Assembly (NCBI RefSeq): GCF_012272835.1
Contig: NZ_JAAWWK010000003.1
Coordinates: 475,245 to 539,244 of the forward strand
Reading direction: 5' to 3'
From: Spongiibacter thalassae
GTDB taxonomy: Bacteria; Pseudomonadota; Gammaproteobacteria; Pseudomonadales; Spongiibacteraceae
Length of the DNA: 64,000 nucleotides
The notes under the pieces were generated by a model that was not told where the DNA came from, did no database searches, and saw only the letters and a program-made list of their open reading frames with translations. The number at the start of each line of letters is the position of its first letter. The stretch's first letter is position 1. Made by a program: the position numbers and the translations under genes. Shown piece after piece: positions 43,267-52,682 of this stretch.

Positions 43267-44508
43267 TTAATTTACCTTTCTAGATTTGCCGCTTTCGGCC
43301 CTGACACGCTTTTCTGTCTGGACATAGACCGTATCTGTGGTGGCCATACTGGCATGACCCAGATCTTCGGACAGGTCTTTTAAGGCCCGTCCACGCTCAA
43401 TCTCCATGCTGGCCCCGGTGTGGCGTAGCCAGTGTGTAGATGCTTCTTTCAGTTTACGGGCGCTGTCTTCACCTTTGTCTTCACGCATCCTATCGTAAGC
43501 CTTATCGAATACCTCCTGTACGATGCGGGTAAGCTGGCGAGACGTCATGCCACCTTGACCACGGATTTTTTCAACGATAGGCAGGTTTTCGCTTGGTCCA
43601 GGCAAAGGGCTCAAGCCACGGAAAGCGCGGTACCGCTTAAGGTAAGGAATAAAGCTGTCCGGTACTGTGATGTCGCGTAATTTTCGGCCTTTGCCATAGA
43701 TTTTTAACCACCAGTTTCCATCCGTATCCTGCCAAAAATGACTCATGATCGGGGACCAATTAGGCCGCTCTGAGAACTCGGAAATACGTAAAAACAGCGT
43801 TTTCAAAGCACATATCACAAACAGGCTGCGTTCGAAAATATAGTCTTCCTCGGCGAGTTCATGGACGACGCCGTAGACATATTGCCACTGTGAATCGGTT
43901 AAACGACGAACTTCCTTTACTTGAGCATCCTTGATGAAATGGGGGCAGTCTCCTTTGGCGATTTGCGCTGGATTGCCATACAAATATTCTTCATTCATCA
44001 GGTATTTGTAGAACGCGATAATCCCCGTGAACGTAGCGGTCAGGGTCTGTTGTGAGGGGCGGTATTTTTTCTTGTCGGGCTTCCGATCGGAATCCGTATA
44101 CTTGGGCAGCTTGAGTTTGAATGGAGCCCATTCGGGGTTCTGCGTGTAAAGCCCATTGGCAAAAAGAAATTTATCGTGGTTGGCAAGGCAGATCCAGGAC
44201 GCCGGCGGCTGCCAGCAAAAGTCAGCGTAATCAAGGATGTCTGATTTTCGAAGCTGTTCCATGGACTTTTCTTTGAACAGAAACACCCATAATAAGAAGC
44301 GCTCAGTTTCATTACGAAACCGCTTGTAGGTATGCTCGGATTTATTGCGGCCGGTATACAGAAGAAATTCCTGGCCCCAATGCCAATGTTTTAGCCACCA
44401 AGGTTCACCTGATTCGAGAAAGGCTTTGAGCTGCGGATATTCATCGAAACGAAATTCGTTCAATTCAGTGTACGTCGGATACAACGGCGTGGGTTTGGGT
44501 ATGGCCAT
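43267..44508 (-). CDS. Tyrosine recombinase / site-specific integrase
   Basis: Tyrosine recombinase of 413 residues. The catalytic set is complete: Arg241 (LKTLFLRISEF), Lys273 (IYGKGRKLRDI), His359 and Arg362 (THWLRHTGAS), His385 (LGHASMATTDT) and the nucleophile Tyr395. The N-terminal half has a core-binding, SAM-like segment (about 55-190). It cuts and rejoins DNA through a covalent Tyr link. It is not XerC or XerD (different length and N-terminus). It sits on the minus strand in the low-GC patch flanked by TATGTCGAATA direct repeats, so it is the probable integrase of the element. Confidence 0.92.
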   Translation of the reverse strand: MAIPKPTPLYPTYTELNEFRFDEYPQLKAFLESGEPWWLKHWHWGQEFLLYTGRNKSEHTYKRFRNETERFLLWVFLFKEKSMEQLRKSDILDYADFCWQPPASWICLANHDKFLFANGLYTQNPEWAPFKLKLPKYTDSDRKPDKKKYRPSQQTLTATFTGIIAFYKYLMNEEYLYGNPAQIAKGDCPHFIKDAQVKEVRRLTDSQWQYVYGVVHELAEEDYIFERSLFVICALKTLFLRISEFSERPNWSPIMSHFWQDTDGNWWLKIYGKGRKLRDITVPDSFIPYLKRYRAFRGLSPLPGPSENLPIVEKIRGQGGMTSRQLTRIVQEVFDKAYDRMREDKGEDSARKLKEASTHWLRHTGASMEIERGRALKDLSEDLGHASMATTDTVYVQTEKRVRAESGKSRKVN

Positions 44509-44569
44509 ATGTCCCAGCTTTCAAGGTTAAGGGCTGTGAATAAGCCTTATCCTACACGCCTTGAAACAC

Positions 44570-44580
44570 TATGTCGAATA
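44570..44580 (+). repeat. Candidate right repeat of the element (copy of 42353-42363)
   Basis: TATGTCGAATA here is identical to the 11 bp at 42353-42363, in the same orientation, and the pair encloses the nucleotidase and integrase genes. It also lies in the upstream region of the integrase gene, so it could be a regulator or integrase binding site instead of an attachment site. Confidence 0.4.
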
Positions 44581-44671
44581 CTATAGAGTATAGGAAATAT
44601 TGAGGGATCCGTGTGAATTGGGCTATGCCGAACAGCGCAATGCGTACAAAGGCCATTGAACCGGTCAATGA

Positions 44672-45205
44672 TTACCTTGCCTTAACCCAAAGCCGAGTGA
44701 GCCAGGCAACCGTCCCCAACATCCCAAACCAGGCAATGGTAGACAGCGTGGCCGCAAACGCCGTATCAGCCCCAAGGGCATTCCACCGTAAAAAGATGTT
44801 AAACCAGTCGTGCTCCCCTCCCCCAACGAGTGGCAGCTGTTGGGCTCTGGCATCGGCGGCATAGCGGGCGATATTCAACAGGTTCTGGAAAAACCAAAGC
44901 ATTCCCAGCGCCGCTTGCACTGGGGCGGCGCGTCGAAGGAACGACACCACTACAGCGGCAGGAAACACCAGCTGCCCCAAGGTGCCGCCATACAGCCCTG
45001 CGGTATAGCCGAAGATACCGAAAAACACATGGCCAGCTTCGTGGAAGGCCAAATTGGCATGATCCAGAACAGGAACAAAGTACGTGTGGCCCCCGCCATA
45101 GAGGATGAACAATGAAAATGCGGCGACGGCCACAGTAATTACACCTGTTCCGTCAACCGCCTGTTCGTCTTGGTGGGACCAGGCTGTAGATTTACGCTGG
45201 CTCAT
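44672..45205 (-). CDS. Membrane protein with HExxH motif, putative metallopeptidase-like
   Basis: An integral membrane protein of 177 residues with helices at about 20-38 (VITVAVAAFSLFILYGGG), 60-80, 85-110 and 145-175. The HEAGH motif (His55, Glu56, His59) at the edge of a helix (LAFHEAGHVFFGIFG) is the zinc site of M50-like membrane peptidases. The rest has no clear NPDG motif, so it is not an ordinary site-2 protease. Function unknown. It lies on the minus strand between the integrase and the giant repeat protein, about 160 bp from each; whether it belongs to the chromosome or the element is unclear. Confidence 0.75.
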   Translation of the reverse strand: MSQRKSTAWSHQDEQAVDGTGVITVAVAAFSLFILYGGGHTYFVPVLDHANLAFHEAGHVFFGIFGYTAGLYGGTLGQLVFPAAVVVSFLRRAAPVQAALGMLWFFQNLLNIARYAADARAQQLPLVGGGEHDWFNIFLRWNALGADTAFAATLSTIAWFGMLGTVAWLTRLWVKAR

Positions 45206-45364
45206 AAACCGGCATTTCGCATCGACGTTTTACCCACATTGTGCCTATATCCATGAGTCGAGGGTTTTCGGTCCCTTGACATTTTTCTCGGCGGCGCACC
45301 TTCCCACCATTCAATATGACCTGGCAACGCCTTACCCCGCGTAGCGTCACGATTTGCCGCCATC

Positions 45365-48300
45365 CTATAAGGATTCCACATTGGGTACAGCGACAAATAG
45401 CGTCGCGGTCACTTCCGACTCTGTCATATCGGCGCGGAACGCAATGACCTTCACCAAAGCTGGCCCATGTAACTCGAAGCTTTCACCATTGGCGATTTCG
45501 AATCCATGCGTTGGCGTCGGGTCGCTGCCATCCAACGTGTAACGGATCAGGGCATTCTCAGTATCGCTATGAACAGTGACTACCGTGGGTGAAACGCTAA
45601 TGCTGGCGATCGTTCCCAGGCTCAAGCCTTCCGCTGTTGACATTGTTGGCTTCGCCGCACGAATAGCGTACTCCGCCACTGTCACTTCCGATTCAGGTCG
45701 GGTTGGCGTGTACGCAATGGCTGTCAGAGTTCGATTAATATCGATGTGTACCGACCCTCCATTACTGAGTTCGATGCCACTGAAGCGAGTCGGCGTCGTT
45801 CCATCCAGCGTGTATCGAATCGTGGCATCCGTCGTATCACTCTGGATCACGACGGAGGTTGATTCGTTGTAGGTGCCACCGGAGGGCGAGAACAGCGGAC
45901 GCGATGATTGCGGATCCGGGTCGACAACAACCATGCATGCCGGATGCTCATCGAAGGCCTCACAGTCGCTTCCCTGGCGATCGATAGTCGCATAGCCATC
46001 TGCCTCGATTCTCAAGGTATGTGAATCGCTCCCGATTTTCGGCGCAGCGAATTCAAAGAGTCCATCGGTGTCCGTCCTGGCCGCGTACGGCTCCCCATGC
46101 GCATCCTGCAGGTTCTGCACTGCGATCAATGCGTTACTGACGGGATTGCCCGCTGATGTGACCACTTCGCCGCGATAGGTTAATGCAGGCTCGACCTCGC
46201 CAACTTCCGAGTAGGCGTCCACATAAAGATGGCTTGATTCCGGTATCACCTTGGCCCGGAATGGCTCACGCTGAATAACGTCAGCAGCGTCGATGCCCAC
46301 TGTGGCCGGGTTGGCCTCCTGCGCGTTATCGGTAGCTACGGCTGTCGCGTCGATGATGGCGATATCGCCATAGCTATCGGTGTTGCCATTGCCATCCAAA
46401 ATCTCGAAGCTCATATTCTCGCCCGCCGTGGCCCCGGTAACGACAACAGTGGCCTCGCCCACCCTGCCGAGCAAGGTGGTTGGAGACAAGTGCACCCCAA
46501 ACGGTACCGCGACACTGAACGAATGGACGTCGCCCGTTTCCTGGTCGGTCACGTAAATGTCATAGTAGCCTGCAAACGCCCCGGTGTTTGGCACCATAAA
46601 GCTGTAGCCACCGCCCCCTTCATCGACCAGGAGTCCAGTCATACCTTGCGGATTGGCAAAGGCTTCCACGCTAAAGTTGCCGCTACCCCCTTGGGGCGTC
46701 AGCAATAGCGTGTCACCGGCGGGCAGTTGTCCACCGCTTGCTTCAAACTCCGGTGACACCTCAACGCTGATCGGCGGATAGACATAGTAGGTGTCAGCAG
46801 CGCTTTCGGATGCAATCCAGTCGGTACGATACGCACGAACCGTCAGCACCGTGGTGGTGTTCATCGCCAACGACAGAGGATCGGTGTATCGCGCCGATGA
46901 CTCGTTCGGCTCACTGCCATCCAGCGTGTAACGAATATCTGCATTGGCCGTCGTGGTGCTTAATGCCACCGTTTGTTCGGTGGTATACGAACCGGCTGGC
47001 AAACTGAAGGTTGGTGTCGCCACCGTGCCAGTTATTACGTAGGTTGCTTCCGCCGTCAATGAATCCACCCAGTCGTCACGGAAGGCCTTAACCCGAAGCG
47101 TGGTGGTGCTGTCGAGTGGCAATTCAATCGTGTCGGAATACAGGGTCGACGTTACCGTCGGCTCACTGCCATCGGTGGTATAACGTATCTCGGCACTGCT
47201 GGTTGCGGTACTCAGCTCCACTCCCTGCGCAGAGGTATACAGGCCAGCCTCCAGACTAAACACTGGCGTCGCCACGGTGCCAGTAATTACATACGTGGCT
47301 TCTGCAAACGCCGAATCGACCCAATCCTCGCGGAATGCCTTGGCGCGAATTGTGGTTGTGCTGTCCAGCGGCAGCAATATAGCCTCGGTGTAACGCAAGG
47401 AGGTTGCCGTGGGTTCAGTCCCATCCGTGGTGTAACGGATGTCGGCATTCGCCGTGGCGGTAGTCAGTTCCACGGCTTGTGCGGTCATATACAGCCCTTC
47501 GTCCAGACTGAAGCCAGGAGTCGCCACCGTACCGGTGATGACATAGCTGGCCTCAGACCTTGCCGAATCCACCCAGTCTTCACGGAATGCTTTCACACGC
47601 AGCGTGGTCGTGCTGTCCAGTGGCAGCTCAATCGCACCACTGTACAGTGTCGATGTGGTTGTCGGTTCGCTACCATCGGTGGTGTAACGAATCTCAGCGT
47701 TGGCGGTCGCCGTACTCAGTTCGACCGTTTGCGCCGTCGTATACAGTCCTGCTTCAAGACTAAACGTCGGTGTGGCCACTGTACCAGTAATCACATAGGT
47801 TGCCTCTGACGTAGCAGAATCCACCCAGTCTGTCCGGAACGCTCTTGCACGAAGCGTCGTTGTACTGTCGAGAGGCAAATCGATAGCACCGGTGTACAGA
47901 GGTGAATGCGCCGAGGGCGTACTGCCATCCGTGGTATAACGGATCTCTGTGTTAGCCGTGGACGTGCTTAGCGTCACAACCTGGGCTGTCGTGTATAGCC
48001 CGGCGTCCAAACTGAATTCCGGCGCCGATACTGTGCCCGTAATGACGTAAGAGGCTTCTGCCGTCCCGGAGTCAATCCAGTCCGTGCGGAAAGCCTTCAC
48101 GCGAAGCGTGGTTGAACTGTCCAACGGCAGCGCAATCGCACTGGTATACAGCGCCGATTCTGCAGTGGGCTCGCTGCCGTCCGTGGTGTAGCGAATCTCA
48201 GCATTGGCTGTTGCGGTGCCAAGTTCCACCGTCTGTGCTGTGGTGTACAGCCCTGCCTCCAGACTGAAGGTCGGCGTTGCCACGGTGCCGGTGATTTGGT

Positions 48301-51300
48301 AGCTCGCCTGCGACGTAACCGAGTCGACCCAGTCCGCCCGGAAGGCTTTGGCACGCAGCGTGGTGTGGCTATCCAACGGCAAGTCAATCGCCCCGGTATA
48401 GAGTGCTGAACCGGCCGTGGGCTCGCTGCCATCGGTGGTAAAGCGGATGTCGGCATTCGCGGTTGCCGTACTCAGCGTCACGGTTTGCGCGGTGGTATAG
48501 AGCCCTTCTTCCAGGCTGAATGTGGGCGCCGCCACCGTGCCAGTAATCACGTAAGTGGCGTCGGTCGTGGCCGAATCCACCCAGTCTGTTTTAAACGCCT
48601 TCGCCCGAAGGGTGATCGTACTATCCAGTGGCAAGGCAATGGCGCTGCTATACGGTGTTGAGGTCGCCCCGGGCTCACTGCCGTCCAGGGTGTAGCGAAT
48701 GTCAGCGTCAGGCGTGGTGGTAGCAATGTCCAGCAATTGTTCGCTGGTGTATATGCCCGGCGCCAAACTATAGGTTGGCGCGTCCACGGTGCCGGTAATG
48801 GTGTAGGACGCCACCAGTTCCTCGGAATCAACCCAGTCCGTCTGGAATGCGCGGGCGCGAAGCGTTATTTCACTGTTCAGCGGCAACTCAATCGGGCCGG
48901 TATACAGCATAGAGGTAGACGTAGCATCGCTGCCGTCCACGGTGTAGCGGATTTCCGCCGTAGTTGGGTCGGCGCTTAGCTCTGCATATTGCACATCGCT
49001 ATAGGTACCGGGTGCGACACTGGTCACCGGCGTCGCTACCGTCCCGGTGATCACGTAATGTGCGTGCGCCAGTTCAGAGGCCCGCCAGCGGGATTTAAAG
49101 GCTTTGGCTTTCAATTCCGTTGTAGAATTCAGCGGAAGTGTCAGGGCATCGGTGTAAAGCGTTGAGGTCTCCGTGGGATCGCTGCCATCCGTGGTATAGC
49201 GAATCTCCGCCTCCTCAGTGTCGGTGGCGAACGTGACAGATTGTTCAGTGGTGTAGGTGCCCGATGCGAGGCTAAAGCTCACCGGTGCAACCCGTGGTGC
49301 ACCGTCGCGAAGGAAGGTCGCGACATGGTTGTGGTCGGTGATCAATTGGCTAAAGAGCATACCATCAAGCGACAAGGCTGATCCCTGCTCTGTCACCAGG
49401 GTCGTTATCTCGTCAGGCGCCTGCAGGTGGATAAAGCCTTCGGCAAAGGCGTTATAGCCCTCAGCCAGCGTCAATTGCGCCAGTTCGTAGGTGTGAGAGC
49501 CTTCTTCAAAGTCGATATTCGGCGACGTATCTGGTGGCAGAATAGCCAAATACCCTACTCGCTCCGGCAGAACCGGGTCTCCTTCCTCCGAGGCGTTTTG
49601 GGGCAACAATGCCAGCTCAAAACCCTGAGCAGAAACATTGCGTGCTCGCACTAGGGTGAGGTCACCATTGGCGGACTGCAGGGTCAAGAAAACTTCAGGC
49701 GTGCCCGCGAAGGGCCAGTGAAACTCAAATGCTTGCCAGGTGTTGGCGCCCGCCACATCGATGGTCCCGACTTCCCATACACTATTATCCATCAAGCGGT
49801 AGCGTCCTGCTTCCATGACCAGATAGGGGACGGATTCTTCGGCATCTTCCTCGGGTAAATCAGGCCATTGCTGGAATCGCAGCTGGACACCATCTGAGCG
49901 CAACGATTGCGCCTGGGCCAGTCCTGGCGCGGGAGATGTTTCTGATGCGGTGCCAAGAATCAGTACAGGCCGGGTGAAGCTCTGCTGCAGGGGTATGTGC
50001 TCCCAGGACTCGCCCATGGCGGCGGTACCGCTTTCAACCGGGAAACCGGCTATCGCAGCGCCATTTGCCGGGTCTTCAGTCTGTGAATTTTCATCCTCTT
50101 CGGACTGTGCGGTAAGACTGCCATCCGGGTCCCACCATGGGTAGACAGTGATGCGCACCGTGCGGGTATCCTGCAATTCTCCGTTGTCGGCGGAAAACTG
50201 CATTTCATACACACCGGCCTGACCATCCTGAGGGAACCAGGTAAATTGGCCACCGCCCTCCCCCTGATCCACAAAGGTCGCGCCCGGCGGCAAGGGGAAA
50301 ACACTCAGGGAAATGGGCTGGTTGGCCGAATCACTGGCCTGAACGATGAACGAGCTTTGACCGCCTTCATAGGTCGTTTTGTCACCAATAAATGCCAGCG
50401 ATGGGGCTTGAGACTCCACCACGCGCGGCGCCATCACCACCTCGTAGTGACCGGAAGTGGCCGCATCAAAAACGTTGATAAAATAGTCCCAGGCCACGCC
50501 ATCGGCATTACGCTTGCGCGACAACCACACATTGGCCGAATCGATCGACTTGCCATCAGCACGCACCATATTACTGATATCCAGTGTGCCGTTGCTTGGG
50601 TCAGGCAACTGTATATAACTGAGGCCCGCCTCCGCCGGTGCTTGCAGCTCAAAGGTATGGAGACCTGCCGCACTCGACGTCAAGGTCATACTGGATCCTG
50701 ACGAATGGTCTACGACGCTGGTGGCAGTGCCATTGGACTCGTAGACGATGAGAGCCTCTCCCTCATCGGCGAGAAAGTCCCGCACGGCATCGCGGCCAGG
50801 CAAGTCCACCCGCACATCGTGAATCAACCAATGGGTATTGGTCGCTTCCACGAGCGAGGTCAAACTGCCGCCTAACTCGTCTGAATGGGAAAAGCTGGCC
50901 TCAAACTCCGTAAATTGTCCGGAAAGACTGGTCGACATGTTCCAGCGCCCCATCGCGGCGCCCGAGGCGGCAATATCACCGAAGTTCAACAGCAGAGAGG
51001 GAGTAGCACGTTGATCATTAACGAAACTCCCCAGAATTTCAAAGCCGACCAGCAGACCTTGCTCGTTTTCGACAATACGCGGTTGCGCCGATTCAATTTT
51101 GACGTTCTTCGCAGCAGCTTGGCCATTGTTCAGTACACGGACACCCAGTGTATAGGGCTCGGCGCGTTCAATTTCCTGAGTAAAGGCATCATCGCCATGT
51201 ACTTCGCGGGGCAGAAAATAATCCAGCGTCAGCCGTGGCATGGGCTTCACCAGGATAGAATCCGGCACTACCTCAATACTCTCTTCTTTGCCGCCAGCGA

Positions 51301-51799
51301 CATACGAGAGGGTGGCGCCGACAAAATAACGCACGCCAGCGGGGGCATCGACAGCGGCGCCTGGTGCAGGAACGATCAGCCAGCGTACATCGGCAGAGGC
51401 AGACGCGGCAATGGTCCCGCTGCTGACGCTGTCGATGTTCTCAAGATCGCGCACCGTAATAAAGAAACTGGCTGAACTGGAATTCGGGTCGGAGCTGGCA
51501 AATACGGGATCGCCGTTGGCGTCGCTGAAGTAAACATCGACAGTGACATTTTCCAGAGCGAGGGTGTCGAGGGCATTGTTAATCCGCATATGGGCTTCAA
51601 AGCCCTGACGCTCAAAAGTGAGCTCCTGCTGAATGTCGATTTTGACCGTGGCACAAACGGCTTCGTTTTCGGCGGCAGCGACCGGCATGGCGAACTGGCA
51701 AAGCAGGGTCAGTCCCCATAGGCACCAGATTTGCCAGCGGCGGTAAACGCCACTCAAAGCCTGATGAGATGTCTGATGTTCTGCAAGCACCCTAAGCAT
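45365..51799 (-). CDS. Giant exported protein with chitobiase C-terminal-like repeats
   Basis: A 2144-residue exported protein. Signal peptide: a long charged n-region and hydrophobic core WCLWGLTLLCQFAMPVAAAE. N-terminal half (about 45-835): CARDB-like and Ig/cadherin-like beta domains (e.g. PSLAFIGDKTTYEGGQSSFI) with H-type-lectin-like segments. Then ten tandem copies (about 840-1670, each about 84 residues) of a CHB_HEX_C-like module, consensus AEIRYTTDGSEPT...STLYTGAIELPLDSTTTLR-KAF--DWVDS, then a carboxypeptidase-regulatory-like domain and two more divergent copies to the C-terminus. I chose ATG 51799, with AAGGA 9 bases upstream; ATG 51808 abuts that site. Probably surface-exposed or secreted; ligand unknown. 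It follows the RHS and candidate immunity genes on the same strand. Confidence 0.85.
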   Translation of the reverse strand: MLRVLAEHQTSHQALSGVYRRWQIWCLWGLTLLCQFAMPVAAAENEAVCATVKIDIQQELTFERQGFEAHMRINNALDTLALENVTVDVYFSDANGDPVFASSDPNSSSASFFITVRDLENIDSVSSGTIAASASADVRWLIVPAPGAAVDAPAGVRYFVGATLSYVAGGKEESIEVVPDSILVKPMPRLTLDYFLPREVHGDDAFTQEIERAEPYTLGVRVLNNGQAAAKNVKIESAQPRIVENEQGLLVGFEILGSFVNDQRATPSLLLNFGDIAASGAAMGRWNMSTSLSGQFTEFEASFSHSDELGGSLTSLVEATNTHWLIHDVRVDLPGRDAVRDFLADEGEALIVYESNGTATSVVDHSSGSSMTLTSSAAGLHTFELQAPAEAGLSYIQLPDPSNGTLDISNMVRADGKSIDSANVWLSRKRNADGVAWDYFINVFDAATSGHYEVVMAPRVVESQAPSLAFIGDKTTYEGGQSSFIVQASDSANQPISLSVFPLPPGATFVDQGEGGGQFTWFPQDGQAGVYEMQFSADNGELQDTRTVRITVYPWWDPDGSLTAQSEEDENSQTEDPANGAAIAGFPVESGTAAMGESWEHIPLQQSFTRPVLILGTASETSPAPGLAQAQSLRSDGVQLRFQQWPDLPEEDAEESVPYLVMEAGRYRLMDNSVWEVGTIDVAGANTWQAFEFHWPFAGTPEVFLTLQSANGDLTLVRARNVSAQGFELALLPQNASEEGDPVLPERVGYLAILPPDTSPNIDFEEGSHTYELAQLTLAEGYNAFAEGFIHLQAPDEITTLVTEQGSALSLDGMLFSQLITDHNHVATFLRDGAPRVAPVSFSLASGTYTTEQSVTFATDTEEAEIRYTTDGSDPTETSTLYTDALTLPLNSTTELKAKAFKSRWRASELAHAHYVITGTVATPVTSVAPGTYSDVQYAELSADPTTAEIRYTVDGSDATSTSMLYTGPIELPLNSEITLRARAFQTDWVDSEELVASYTITGTVDAPTYSLAPGIYTSEQLLDIATTTPDADIRYTLDGSEPGATSTPYSSAIALPLDSTITLRAKAFKTDWVDSATTDATYVITGTVAAPTFSLEEGLYTTAQTVTLSTATANADIRFTTDGSEPTAGSALYTGAIDLPLDSHTTLRAKAFRADWVDSVTSQASYQITGTVATPTFSLEAGLYTTAQTVELGTATANAEIRYTTDGSEPTAESALYTSAIALPLDSSTTLRVKAFRTDWIDSGTAEASYVITGTVSAPEFSLDAGLYTTAQVVTLSTSTANTEIRYTTDGSTPSAHSPLYTGAIDLPLDSTTTLRARAFRTDWVDSATSEATYVITGTVATPTFSLEAGLYTTAQTVELSTATANAEIRYTTDGSEPTTTSTLYSGAIELPLDSTTTLRVKAFREDWVDSARSEASYVITGTVATPGFSLDEGLYMTAQAVELTTATANADIRYTTDGTEPTATSLRYTEAILLPLDSTTTIRAKAFREDWVDSAFAEATYVITGTVATPVFSLEAGLYTSAQGVELSTATSSAEIRYTTDGSEPTVTSTLYSDTIELPLDSTTTLRVKAFRDDWVDSLTAEATYVITGTVATPTFSLPAGSYTTEQTVALSTTTANADIRYTLDGSEPNESSARYTDPLSLAMNTTTVLTVRAYRTDWIASESAADTYYVYPPISVEVSPEFEASGGQLPAGDTLLLTPQGGSGNFSVEAFANPQGMTGLLVDEGGGGYSFMVPNTGAFAGYYDIYVTDQETGDVHSFSVAVPFGVHLSPTTLLGRVGEATVVVTGATAGENMSFEILDGNGNTDSYGDIAIIDATAVATDNAQEANPATVGIDAADVIQREPFRAKVIPESSHLYVDAYSEVGEVEPALTYRGEVVTSAGNPVSNALIAVQNLQDAHGEPYAARTDTDGLFEFAAPKIGSDSHTLRIEADGYATIDRQGSDCEAFDEHPACMVVVDPDPQSSRPLFSPSGGTYNESTSVVIQSDTTDATIRYTLDGTTPTRFSGIELSNGGSVHIDINRTLTAIAYTPTRPESEVTVAEYAIRAAKPTMSTAEGLSLGTIASISVSPTVVTVHSDTENALIRYTLDGSDPTPTHGFEIANGESFELHGPALVKVIAFRADMTESEVTATLFVAVPNVESL
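46780..49290 (-). repeat. Ten tandem ~252-bp in-frame repeats
   Basis: Direct repeats of about 252 bp inside the giant gene, coding the ten chitobiase-C-like modules, each ending in (Y)VITGTVA. Units 4-9 are most alike and share long runs at the protein level, so the array may expand or shrink by recombination. Units 1, 2 and 10 at the edges are more divergent. Confidence 0.9.
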
Positions 51800-52175
51800 T
51801 CCCTGCATTCCTTGTGTAATTCGCTTTTCCTAACGATGTTTGCCGTAGTCAGTAAGGCACTTGTCACTCGCTCCGTGATCTAAATCAGACCTGGTTCTCC
51901 TGAAGCCAGTGACGACAATATTCCTGTTCTCGGGTCACCCCATATTTTGGGGCGCCCTATCCCTTGAGGTTTATTCCCCTGCCGCTACATTATTCCGGCC
52001 TTAGCCGGATTACGCTCTACGCAGTGGTTGTCCCAGCACCACGCTGCTCGTTTTTACAGCTTGTTCACGAGGCGTGGGGGGCACCCTCCTGATTTTTGTG
52101 CACCCTCTACGGTTACCTTTTCACTGCTCTAGAACGAGAAATTAAATAAATCTGTCACCTTTTTCCTGCTCCTTT
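51800..52175. other. Non-coding stretch between the giant repeat gene and the candidate immunity gene
   Basis: 376 bp without a convincing gene. It contains a hairpin-capable CCCCATATTTTGGGG (about 51938-51952), a palindrome CCGGCCTTAGCCGG (51989-52002) and GCACCCTC repeated at 52081-52088 and 52100-52107. A short open stretch on the minus strand before 51895 (…EYCRHWLQENQV) ends in a stop and could be a decayed gene end. I recognise no insertion sequence. It separates the toxin-like unit from the last giant gene. Confidence 0.5.
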
Positions 52176-52676
52176 CTATTTACTTTTAAAAAATAACTTC
52201 CAAGAAAGCACCAAAATGAGGATAAAAAATAATATCTGAAAAACATTCCCCTTCCCCCACATACATGCAGAAGGGTCAACTTTTTTCCAATTTACTGCCA
52301 TCCCTTCCGCATCCTTCTTTTTTAACTTTTTAAACTTTATGCCTCTACCCCCCTCTGCGGCCTTCAACGAAAAGTAATAATCCTTTAAGTTAGCATCCTC
52401 CACCAATAAAATTAGCTCCTCTTCATTGGAGCTATATTTTTTTATTCTAACTACTTCAACATCAGGAGAGTCATCTAACTCAATCCTTCCTCCCGGGTAA
52501 ACAAGCCCCCATCCTTCACTATCATTTACCCGAAAGCTTCCATTAAACCAGTCAAAAGCGAAATCAGCAGGCTGGCCAGCCTGGATAAAGCTTGTCCCAC
52601 AAAAAGCTGCTCGACGTTCTAAACTTACGGAAAGCACTAAAAGTATAAAAATAAGTATTGAGAGAATTTTCTTCAT
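52176..52676 (-). CDS. AT-rich small membrane protein, candidate immunity protein
   Basis: A 166-residue protein, not recognised. N-terminal signal or anchor (MKKILSILIFILLVLSVSLE), a central domain (GQPADFAFDWFNGSFRVND, LDDSPDVEVVRIKKYSSNEE) and a C-terminal membrane helix (VFQILFFILILVLSWKLFFK), so the central domain is probably periplasmic. It starts 6 bp after the RHS stop. Its AT content is clearly above that of its neighbours, as for genes swapped together with variable toxin tails. By position it would protect against the RHS tail; this is inference from the layout of polymorphic toxin loci. Confidence 0.65.
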   Translation of the reverse strand: MKKILSILIFILLVLSVSLERRAAFCGTSFIQAGQPADFAFDWFNGSFRVNDSEGWGLVYPGGRIELDDSPDVEVVRIKKYSSNEEELILLVEDANLKDYYFSLKAAEGGRGIKFKKLKKKDAEGMAVNWKKVDPSACMWGKGNVFQILFFILILVLSWKLFFKSK

Positions 52677-52682
52677 TTTTCC

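Noticed and set aside
44509..44671. Second dif copy at the right side of the integrase element
   Set aside because: No sequence close to the dif core is visible there, so XerCD-mediated integration of an IMEX-type element is not supported.
46780..49290. CRISPR array or satellite DNA
   Set aside because: The 252-bp period is far too long, there are no unique spacers, and the repeats code in frame for protein modules.
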